Positions 27,274-34,418 of a DNA stretch of 34,418 nt are shown here, piece by piece. The notes beneath the pieces were generated by a model that had not been told where the DNA came from, ran no database searches, and saw only the letters and a list, made by a program, of their open reading frames with translations. The position numbers were made by a program, and so were the translations under genes. Source of the DNA: a virus; IMG/VR virus record IMGVR_UViG_3300040811_000121, positions 1-34,418 of that record. One strand, given 5' to 3'. Every line of letters begins with the position of its first letter. Position 1 is the stretch's first letter.

Positions 27274-30244
27274 AGTCTCCCCTTTCAATCACTTCTGTCT
27301 CATTGTGTGTGACAATTGCTGTCGCAATGTCGCTGTTTTCCTTTTGTATATCAATGACGATGTCGTCAAACATGTCTTCGATCTCGTCAATTTTAGCAGC
27401 TTTTTCCTCTGGTGTCATCGCCTTCCATGCATCCGCGCCAACATCAAACTCTGGGATGTACTGGAACCGCAGGCCAGTAATGCCTGCAACGGCCTCTTCG
27501 TTTTGCAATGCTTGCCGCCCAGGCATGTCTTGAACTCGCGCATCTGTTACGAATGTAAACCCGTCAACGCCATACTCTGTAAGCTTGTCAGATAAGTCTC
27601 TAGCAAAGTCAGCAGACTGCCGCGTTCTAAAATATATTTCTACACCTGGGCGCGTGTCTGGTGTTCTTTCTGGCACAATTTTAGATATAAATGCAGCATC
27701 CTGATCCGCATCCTTAGCCACCTCCACCATTCTAGTTTTTACGCCAGTTGGGTCAAAGTTTTCGCGTACAACAAATTCTGCGTTAAATGCGCGTTCATCT
27801 TCCTGCATAAATCGTCCATAGGTGTTGTTGACTTGATACATCACAACGCTTGGATCGTCTTTAGCTGGTTGACCTAATCGCTCTGCGGTTTCTGCTTGCG
27901 CTACGTTTGTAGGTCTTTGATTTGGACGTTCAACGCTAATACCTAGAACATATCTAGCAAGCGGCGCAAACGAACCGTCTAGCTCTTCTTGCGCTTCTTG
28001 CTTCGCAAGCTCGTCAGCCTGACGCGCTTGATCTTCACGCTCTTGCATTCTGGCTGCGTATTCTTCGTCAGTTTCTCCAGCCTTTTGCTTCAACGGCTTT
28101 GGCGGCGTAAACTTTTTGTTTAGCTTTTCTCTTAGCTGCTTAACGCGCGGCTGATCCGCTGCGCCTGCCAAAGATGCCTCAAAGTCTAATGAACCGCCTT
28201 CGCCCGCTTTGCTTGTCCAGCCTTTCTTTGTCCATATTTCTTTTTCTAGGAACCACAGCACAGCTTGTAGATCGTCTGCGCCCATGTCACCGATTGATGG
28301 CTCTACCGACTTAATTATACCTTGTTTGTTAATTTCGTCGGCAGCAGCTTGAATTACGCGCTGACCAAATCCAAACTCAGATCCGACCTTTGGCTCTTGC
28401 AGTGTACTGCCTGCCAAATGCTGCCCAGCAACGCCCTTTTCAACAGGCGGCGGCAGGCGCTTTTGACCAGACATACGGCGCAAGAACCGAGCTGCCCAAA
28501 CATCAACTGTCGCTGCGTTGGTGTAACCAATCAGGTTGCCTGTAAAGTTTGGTGTCTTGGGCGATCCTTTCGCCGTTCTAAACATATCAAGCAACGCTCT
28601 TGTTGAGCTTGGGCTGTTTGCGTTAAATAGCTGACCGCTTGCCTTAGTAATAAGCTTAAACGGATTGTTAGGGTCTTTGTGCAGTTGACCAAGTTTTACT
28701 GGGTTTGCTTCGCCTTTTGCCAACATCTCTTCGTACATGGCAATTTCTTGGTCAAACTCGCCGCGTGTAAATCGGCGCATAATCTCAATAGCGTTATCCC
28801 AGTTTTGCGTTACGCCTGTTTGAGCTGATGTTGTTCCAAGCAAATCGGCAAATACATCACCTAAACCGCCAAACTCTTGGCGCATTCTGGAACGCATAGA
28901 TCGATACCAGTTTGCTTCATTAATGATTGCCTTAGCCGCTGGATCTCCAGCCGCTGCTCTTGCTGCAAGAGATTTGATTTCTTCAATTGTCTTTTCAGCA
29001 ATTGTTTGCTCCCACTGTGCAGGATCAATACCTTCCGGCGGAATGTGAAAATTATATGGCACTTCTTTGTAAGTTACCTCAATCTTGCCATCTTTCTTTT
29101 GCTTAACATTTGCAACTTCCATACCTTCTTGCAGCCAGCCTGCATCTGATGGGTAGTTGTTTTTCTGAACTGCAATTTGCGCTTCAGCTTCAGTTGCAAT
29201 TTCTGGTGTGGGCAGATTGGCTGCAATTTTTTCTTTTTCTGGTGGTTGCAGCAACTTAGCAGTCATTGCCAGCACGCGATCAGATATTGGCCCCACTGGG
29301 TTGCTATAGAGCGTCATACCTTCTGCATCAATTCGACCTTGCGCCTCTTCGCCCATACGAACAAGTGCTGGCTCCATTGCCTTAGCGCCACGCTTCAGCA
29401 GCTTGCCAAACGCATAGCCAACGCCTGTGGCCTCGGCAACGCCAGCCGCCATGATTGCCATGCCGATTGCACGCCCGCCCATTGTGCCGCCTTCGCCGCG
29501 TTGCTGTTGGAACATCCGATAGCCCTCTTGGATGTCCATAGTCCCAGCGGTTAGGAAATCACCAACGCCAACCTCAAAGCCTGCCGCGCCTGTTCCAAAC
29601 AGCGCATTAGAATAAACTTCTGCATTGCGGAGCAGCTCGTTTTCCCGAGCCTTTATGGTGCGCTCAATCTCAGCCTCGCCCATGCCTTGCTCTCTTAGCT
29701 CTTCCGTTAGCCCCATCCCAGCTAAGTTAAAGAAATAGTCAGTAACTATGCGGGAGCCTTCGTCACGCAACGTAGGATCGGCAGTAATGATTGGTTGGCC
29801 TGATGCTATGATGTCAGCCACTTCCTGCTCTGAGAGAGGCTCTGTGCGGCTCTCAGACATGGCTGGCTGCGCATCTAGGCCAGAAGCGCTGATCTGCTCA
29901 TCAGTGTACCCAGCAGCCCGCAGATCGTCCAAGGTGTACGACCCTTGGATCTCCTGCAATCTCTTTGCTTCTTCGGCTGCCGCCTGCGCAGGCGCTACAT
30001 CTGACGCGCCGGGCATTGCTGGCTGCGCTGGCGCTTCTGCCATAACCTCTGGCTCTTCTTCGCCGATCTTAACGTAACCGCCGCTAGGCATGGATGTCAG
30101 GATGTCATTCATGCCGCTTTCAGGATTGAACACGCTTTTCTTGTCTTTAATGATTGCAGGATCAAACCCAGCATCATTCATCTCTTGCGCATCGTAATAC
30201 TTGCTGACTTCAAAGTCTGTGTTGTCGTTTAATAAATCAGCCAT
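27242..30244 (-). CDS. Internal virion protein (gp16-position ejection protein)
   Basis: A 1000-aa protein that occupies the place of T7 gp16 in the order nozzle, gp14-like, gp15-like, gp16-like. The N-terminus (FEVSKYYDAQEMNDAGFDPA, then LDDLRAAGYTDEQISASGLD) holds short EF-hand-free acidic helices. A central region with ANWYRSMRSRMRQEFGGLGD and TQNWDNAIEIMRRFTRGEFD is a recurring domain of large phage proteins. A late segment (NAEFVVRENFDPTGVKTRMV, then GVEIYFRTRQSADFARDLSD) is a mixed alpha/beta domain. No transglycosylase motif is seen, so it may not digest peptidoglycan. A TAATG overlap links it to the preceding gene. Confidence 0.68.
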   Translation of the reverse strand: MADLLNDNTDFEVSKYYDAQEMNDAGFDPAIIKDKKSVFNPESGMNDILTSMPSGGYVKIGEEEPEVMAEAPAQPAMPGASDVAPAQAAAEEAKRLQEIQGSYTLDDLRAAGYTDEQISASGLDAQPAMSESRTEPLSEQEVADIIASGQPIITADPTLRDEGSRIVTDYFFNLAGMGLTEELREQGMGEAEIERTIKARENELLRNAEVYSNALFGTGAAGFEVGVGDFLTAGTMDIQEGYRMFQQQRGEGGTMGGRAIGMAIMAAGVAEATGVGYAFGKLLKRGAKAMEPALVRMGEEAQGRIDAEGMTLYSNPVGPISDRVLAMTAKLLQPPEKEKIAANLPTPEIATEAEAQIAVQKNNYPSDAGWLQEGMEVANVKQKKDGKIEVTYKEVPYNFHIPPEGIDPAQWEQTIAEKTIEEIKSLAARAAAGDPAAKAIINEANWYRSMRSRMRQEFGGLGDVFADLLGTTSAQTGVTQNWDNAIEIMRRFTRGEFDQEIAMYEEMLAKGEANPVKLGQLHKDPNNPFKLITKASGQLFNANSPSSTRALLDMFRTAKGSPKTPNFTGNLIGYTNAATVDVWAARFLRRMSGQKRLPPPVEKGVAGQHLAGSTLQEPKVGSEFGFGQRVIQAAADEINKQGIIKSVEPSIGDMGADDLQAVLWFLEKEIWTKKGWTSKAGEGGSLDFEASLAGAADQPRVKQLREKLNKKFTPPKPLKQKAGETDEEYAARMQEREDQARQADELAKQEAQEELDGSFAPLARYVLGISVERPNQRPTNVAQAETAERLGQPAKDDPSVVMYQVNNTYGRFMQEDERAFNAEFVVRENFDPTGVKTRMVEVAKDADQDAAFISKIVPERTPDTRPGVEIYFRTRQSADFARDLSDKLTEYGVDGFTFVTDARVQDMPGRQALQNEEAVAGITGLRFQYIPEFDVGADAWKAMTPEEKAAKIDEIEDMFDDIVIDIQKENSDIATAIVTHNETEVIERGDYDTVLGKTAE

Positions 30245-32004
30245 TAGTACAATCCTGTGTTTGCGTACTTAGCTTTGATATTCGCTTTCATTACCGCGTA
30301 TGCATTTTTTTTAGTTTTCTGCGATGGCTCGCTTAAGCCACTGTACCATGCATTAATTGATCCAATTGGATCGGCAGGGTCAATGGACAACCCTGCATGA
30401 TCTTCTGAGTACTTAGCAATGTCTTGTTCATACTCTTCACGCAATGCTTCGGCGTATATTGATTGGAACTGCTCTACCTGCTGCAACGCAAACGCTCTAA
30501 TTTCTGAGCGTGTCATTGGGTTGCCTTCTGCTTCTCTGCGCATGTACTCATCAAGCAGCTCGGCATCAGCTGCGTTAAATGCTGTCTTGGATGCCTGCGC
30601 CAGCTTGGGGTTGTCAGTCTTAGCATCTTCCTCGTTGTACTTAAATCTGCGCTTGATTAACCGAGTGCCTTCAGCAAGAGCTTCGTCACCCTCGGTGAAT
30701 ATCTTCATTGTCAGCTCACGGTTTTGAGCTGCCGTAATTCTAGATGAATTTGCGTTTAGCTCAGTAACTGTCAGCTCACCAGCTTCTGCCAAGCCTCCCA
30801 GCCTGCTGTAAACGGTTTCGCTTCCCTTGCCTGCCGGGGCAAACTTAACTTCACCAGTAATATCAAGCTCTGCACGCAAAGCTTCCTGCTGCGTCTTATC
30901 CATCCAAAACTGATCGTTTAGTGCATTCTCAATAAAGTTTTTAGCCTCAAGGCCAGATATTGCTTGGCCTCCATAGGCTTCTGTAAATGTCGCAAAGTCA
31001 GATGGCGAAAGTATTTTTTGCATCGTTGACGCTGGAACTTCCTCACCAATATTAACAGACAGCGCAAAGTTGTACGCCCTCGTGTTGCGCTGGTTTTGCG
31101 TTTCAATGACTTCATCATCAATCTTTTCTTGCACGTTAAAGAACGCAGCCGCGCTTTTTAACGTATTGCCAAGAATGGCTGTCGCTTCATCTGGCGGCAA
31201 AGTTTGCAGCATGTTCAAAACGTGATTAGGAATTTCGCCGCTAATGTTCATCTCTGCCGCTGTAATCTCACCAGCCCGGACTTTGTCTAACTGATCGTAA
31301 ACATCCAGCAACTGCATGGCACGATCCAGATCACGGCCCGCGTAGGCAGGCACAACATTCTTGGCAGCCTTCAGCAAAACCCGCTCACTCACGTTGCCCA
31401 TAATATTAGGATTAACACCACCAGTTGCCACAGCCTGATCGTGTATGCTTTGCAGCCCAGCTTGTGACAAAATCAAATCATCAGACGTATAATCAAGATA
31501 CGGATTGGATAGCGTATTGACCTGCTGATCCTCTAGTGCCTTCAGCGCAGCCTGCCTGCGCTTCTCAATCTTAATATCAACAACTTCTTTCAAGCGGAAC
31601 TTGATTGGTATTTCCATCTGACGGAAGCTGTTTTCAAAATCAGATAGCGCATATTTATTCTTGCCAACCTTGGCACGCATCTCATTGTAAACGCCTTCAA
31701 CGCCCTGCTCATACTTCATCTCGCCATCAAAGATGTTGCCGATGTCGTTGCTCTTCTCTAGAGTATCCGACAATTCCATCAAGGCTTCTTTGGCAGAAAA
31801 GATTGCTTCGTTCTTCTGCGTTTCAACGAGCATCTTGTAGCGCACGTTGTTGTACTCAGCAGCCTGCTTTGCAATCTCAGTTACAACGCCGCCTTCTGCT
31901 AACGCCTTTTGAATAAAAGGCTGCGCACTTTTTCTAGCCGTAATACGCGCCCCAGGGGCTTCTGACGTTGGGCGCATTTTTGATGTATATACTGGTATTC
32001 TCAT
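30244..32004 (-). CDS. Internal virion protein (gp15-position ejection protein)
   Basis: A 586-aa protein that is almost entirely helical and Ala/Glu/Gln/Lys-rich. It carries an N-terminal basic end (MRIPVYTSKMRPTSEAPGAR) and long charged helices (AKEALMELSDTLEKSNDIGN, KRRQAALKALEDQQVNTLSN). It starts at a TGATG overlap with the gp14-like gene and ends at a TAATG overlap with the 1000-aa gene. Size, helicity and order match the C-type internal core protein of T7-like phages, which forms part of the trans-envelope channel during genome ejection. Sequence-family proof is weak. Confidence 0.72.
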   Translation of the reverse strand: MRIPVYTSKMRPTSEAPGARITARKSAQPFIQKALAEGGVVTEIAKQAAEYNNVRYKMLVETQKNEAIFSAKEALMELSDTLEKSNDIGNIFDGEMKYEQGVEGVYNEMRAKVGKNKYALSDFENSFRQMEIPIKFRLKEVVDIKIEKRRQAALKALEDQQVNTLSNPYLDYTSDDLILSQAGLQSIHDQAVATGGVNPNIMGNVSERVLLKAAKNVVPAYAGRDLDRAMQLLDVYDQLDKVRAGEITAAEMNISGEIPNHVLNMLQTLPPDEATAILGNTLKSAAAFFNVQEKIDDEVIETQNQRNTRAYNFALSVNIGEEVPASTMQKILSPSDFATFTEAYGGQAISGLEAKNFIENALNDQFWMDKTQQEALRAELDITGEVKFAPAGKGSETVYSRLGGLAEAGELTVTELNANSSRITAAQNRELTMKIFTEGDEALAEGTRLIKRRFKYNEEDAKTDNPKLAQASKTAFNAADAELLDEYMRREAEGNPMTRSEIRAFALQQVEQFQSIYAEALREEYEQDIAKYSEDHAGLSIDPADPIGSINAWYSGLSEPSQKTKKNAYAVMKANIKAKYANTGLY

Positions 32005-32552
32005 CAGTCAAACAAGCCTCTTTCATACCCAGCAGTCGCAGCTCTACCAAAGCTTGAAATCAAGCTCTGCGTGCCTTGCGCCCTCAGTGTGGCAGCTTGC
32101 GCACCGCCTTCCATGCGTGACAACTCTGCGCTCAACCGCGCATTCTCTTGTGCATCATTGATCTGCATGTTGGTGACAGAGTTGTTAAAATCTGCAACAG
32201 CTTGGTCATACTCAAACTCGCGTGCGTTTTGGCGAAGGACAGTCATGGGCGTGCCATGCGAAATGTCTATGCCAGCCGCGCTGTAATTTGCAACGACTGT
32301 GCCTTGTGTTTGAGCAAACCGAAAACGATCAACGCGCTCTTGCAGAACTGCGTTGCGGTTGATGATTTCACGCTGTTTTTCAAGTAAATCAATGTCGCGC
32401 TCAATCAATTCAGCGTTAAACTCGCCAACTGCCCGCGCTGCTGCGGCTGCTCTGTCAGACGCTGCTTTTTCTGACGCACCGCCTGCAATGTCAAAAAAGA
32501 GGTCTGCGACAAACTCGTCTGGATTAAAGAGCGCTTTTACTATGTCTACCAT
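32004..32552 (-). CDS. Internal virion protein B-like (gp14 position)
   Basis: A 182-aa protein of helical, Ala-rich composition. The segment QTQGTVVANYSAAGIDISHG then TPMTVLRQNAREFEYDQAVA is a signature I recognise from internal virion protein B of podoviruses (VA--AASGID-S-G-----L---A---E-DA----N). It follows the nozzle gene by 9 bp, with GAGGTGATTAG as ribosome site. In T7 the equivalent forms the outer-membrane channel after ejection. The short length and N-terminal acidic start (FNPDEFVADLFFDIAGG) are consistent. Confidence 0.82.
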   Translation of the reverse strand: MVDIVKALFNPDEFVADLFFDIAGGASEKAASDRAAAAARAVGEFNAELIERDIDLLEKQREIINRNAVLQERVDRFRFAQTQGTVVANYSAAGIDISHGTPMTVLRQNAREFEYDQAVADFNNSVTNMQINDAQENARLSAELSRMEGGAQAATLRAQGTQSLISSFGRAATAGYERGLFD

Positions 32553-32561
32553 CTAATCACC

Positions 32562-34418
32562 TCACAAATCAAATGTGTTCATGCGTGGGTACAACGCCAG
32601 AACAGTCATTGGTAGTGGCTGTGATTGCCGCACATAGATGCGATCACCGTCAGTGAAACCGCCCGCAAACTCGATTTCTTTGTCTCCTGTGAATAATGGC
32701 ACAGCTTCGTCCATATTCATAGAGCTGTCACGGAAAAATATCCTATCGGCATTTGCGCTGTCTGTTCCAACTTCTGCGCCAACAGTTTCGTGAAAGCGGA
32801 TCGTAATATCGTGAATGCGCTTTGGCTTGCCCTGAGATGTGCCGTCAGACGATCCAGCTTCTAACCGCAAGGTTTGCATTTCGCTTGTGTAACCAAAGCC
32901 CACAGCTCCGCTTGTTGCGCTAAAGTCTAGGTTTATGCCACCGCCAGAAACAGTTTTGTCGGCATGGGTTGCGCCATTCGCAAGCACCGACATCGTTTCG
33001 CCTTCTAGGTGGTACAAGCCAGACAGGCTTGTTGTGGCTGACCCTGCGTAAACCAAGCCGCTGTCAACAAAGAACGCGGCAGTCGTGTCGCTACCAAAGT
33101 CAAACGTCTTCATTACTTCAACGTATCTCTTTGTAGCACCATTAATAGTACGCTTCACAATCATGTACAGCTCGTCTTCGCCGCTGTCTGTCGGCAGCGT
33201 AATGATGCTTTCTACAACAGCCTGACCACCATTAAACGCACCACCAATCACATGCTTGTGCCACGCAACAATTTCTTCTTCCCGGCGATACGTCAGGCCA
33301 AGCAGCGTGCCGTCAGTTCGACGCGCCCAGATAATGCTTTCTGGCTCCTGCTGAAAAGCAAACTCTTGAATGCCGCCTTCAGTTAGATGTTCAGCTAAAA
33401 CCGTGATGTCAGGCGCAGCGTAGCCAGCCACATCAACCTCACCGATGTAACGAAACTCTCGAACCTTACGCGCCCCGCGTTGGGCAAACAAAGTAACGTC
33501 AGCAACCTGCACAACCTCGCTGTCAATGCAGCCATAGTTGGAGTACTTGCGGATCACAGTTGACGTAGGTGTGACAGGCCCGCCGTTTGTTGTCGTTAGG
33601 ACATATTCACCGCCAGATGTACCAATGTTCAAAATCCGCGTTGCTGACAAATAGCGGATCGCGTTCACTTTGTTTGACGCAATTGTATAGATCAACGCAT
33701 TGTCATCAGCAGTGCCTGTCGTAAAGTTTAGATAGTCAGCACTTTTAGAAAACCACAAAGTCTGAGGATTGTTGTTTGTGGCACCAAATACCAACCGCTG
33801 TTCAAAAAACGAGACAACAGAGGGATAGTTGTCTGTACCTGTTAAGGCAGGAGACGGCGTGCCAACAATAGTAGCTGTGCTAATCGTCCAAGCATTGTGA
33901 TCTGTTCGTGTCAACGTCCGTATGGCATGGCTTGGATGCACGAGGTACATCGTGTCGGCAGATTGCGCAAAACGAACATCGTTGATCTGCGCAGATGTGT
34001 AGGGCGTGGTGATTTGATATAGCTTATCAACTGTAATCCCCGAACCGCCGTAAGCTGTGTAGGCTGTCGTATCAATATCGTTGCCAAACAAGTCTTGCAG
34101 CGTAAATGTGTTTGTTGTCACATTCGCAACAAGATAGTTGCGCTCAACAAGCTCTGTCATGTCGCCGCTGGTATTGTAGAGATAAACCTCATCACCATTG
34201 GACATGCCATGAGATGCAGCAGTCAAAACGCCAGGGCTTGCTTGCGTCACAGCCGTAACTGTCTTTTCGCTGTCTTCCAACACCTGCAAGCCGTTACGAA
34301 AGACGCGCATATACTGATCGCCAAACTCTAGCGCATATGTGTCTGCCGTCTTAAACTCAAATGGAATAAGCCGGGTCACGTTTGAGCTGTCTTTGACTTC
34401 CCCAAGGTATTCTGTGCC
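32562..34418 (-). CDS. Tail nozzle / tail tubular protein B-like, main part (start is at 252 across the circular join)
   Basis: This is the remainder of the 669-aa nozzle protein whose N-terminus lies at 1-252. Within the window the frame is open to the right edge, so the Met codon at 34379 is internal. The visible part is beta-rich: LIPFEFKTADTYALEFGDQY, then YLVHPSHAIRTLTRTDHNAW, PSVVSFFEQRLVFGATNNNP and QTLWFSKSADYLNFTTGTAD. The segment order (Y-L-F, H-----L-R---W, P--V-F-EQRL-FG----P---W-S) is the conserved core of this podovirus tail protein family. It forms the tail tube below the gp11-like ring and should bind the fibres. The stop at 32562 lies 9 bp before the gp14-like start. Confidence 0.9.
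   Translation of the reverse strand, partial: GTEYLGEVKDSSNVTRLIPFEFKTADTYALEFGDQYMRVFRNGLQVLEDSEKTVTAVTQASPGVLTAASHGMSNGDEVYLYNTSGDMTELVERNYLVANVTTNTFTLQDLFGNDIDTTAYTAYGGSGITVDKLYQITTPYTSAQINDVRFAQSADTMYLVHPSHAIRTLTRTDHNAWTISTATIVGTPSPALTGTDNYPSVVSFFEQRLVFGATNNNPQTLWFSKSADYLNFTTGTADDNALIYTIASNKVNAIRYLSATRILNIGTSGGEYVLTTTNGGPVTPTSTVIRKYSNYGCIDSEVVQVADVTLFAQRGARKVREFRYIGEVDVAGYAAPDITVLAEHLTEGGIQEFAFQQEPESIIWARRTDGTLLGLTYRREEEIVAWHKHVIGGAFNGGQAVVESIITLPTDSGEDELYMIVKRTINGATKRYVEVMKTFDFGSDTTAAFFVDSGLVYAGSATTSLSGLYHLEGETMSVLANGATHADKTVSGGGINLDFSATSGAVGFGYTSEMQTLRLEAGSSDGTSQGKPKRIHDITIRFHETVGAEVGTDSANADRIFFRDSSMNMDEAVPLFTGDKEIEFAGGFTDGDRIYVRQSQPLPMTVLALYPRMNTFDL
34320..34418. repeat. Terminal direct repeat, right copy (circular overlap)
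   Basis: Identical over 99 bases to positions 1-99. Together with the open reading frame that crosses it, this shows a circular or circularly permuted molecule. No separate repeat is visible beyond this overlap. Confidence 0.95.

Noticed and set aside
32562-34379. Start of the nozzle protein at the Met codon at 34379
   Set aside because: The frame stays open to the window edge and continues in frame to the ATG at 252 across the circular join, which carries the conserved N-terminus.
1-34418. CRISPR array, tRNA genes, insertion sequences, integrase or attachment sites
   Set aside because: I looked for spaced direct repeats, transposase-like or integrase-like motifs and tRNA-like cloverleaf sequences and saw none. 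A tRNA search program would be needed to exclude a tRNA formally.

Overview
The window is the essentially complete genome of a tailed phage of the podovirus (T7-like short-tail) morphotype. The first 99 bases (1-99) are identical to the last 99 (34320-34418), and one tail gene runs off the right end and resumes in frame at the left end. The molecule is therefore circular as assembled (or circularly permuted), with a unit length of 34319 bp. Moderate GC content, the GH19 endolysin, the GTA-type three-helix holin and the style of the tail and internal virion proteins suggest a phage of a Gram-negative, probably marine proteobacterium. That host is an inference; no gene proves it. I see no integrase, no DNA polymerase and no phage RNA polymerase, so replication and transcription probably use host polymerases.

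Layout: two transcription units diverge from a short control region at 13612-13741, which carries three perfect copies of the palindrome TGCTAGCA plus one degenerate copy. The leftward unit covers about 32.5 kb. It starts with replication and recombination genes (possible ribbon-helix-helix protein, RuvC-like resolvase, RecB/Cas4-like PD-(D/E)XK nuclease, SSB-like protein with an acidic tail, primase-helicase). It crosses a repeat-dense, hairpin-rich locus (8980-9329, candidate origin or control region), an unknown 197-aa gene and a strong leftward terminator (8227-8253). It then enters the packaging and head genes (TerS, TerL, portal, scaffold, capsid, decoration), the tail tube and nozzle genes (wrapping through the window ends), three or four large internal (ejection) proteins, tail fibres, a lysis block, and finally a chain of tiny lysine-rich genes ending at 15346.

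The rightward unit is only 1.6 kb (13742-15349) and holds five small genes: a coiled-coil protein, a putative helix-turn-helix protein, an unknown, an HNH nuclease and an unknown. It meets the end of the leftward unit tail to tail, with the two stop codons overlapping and no terminator between them.

The leftward genes are tightly coupled: many junctions are ATGA, TGATG or TAATG overlaps. Reading those junctions exposes small genes that are easily missed: 18 aa (15552-15608), 57 aa (16531-16704), 32 aa (17860-17958), 52 aa (18419-18577) and 54 aa (27109-27273). Only four leftward intergenic stretches look functional: the hairpin after the capsid/decoration pair, the 130-bp capsid leader, the 320-bp TerS-TerL gap, and the 415-bp GTGAGG repeat locus.
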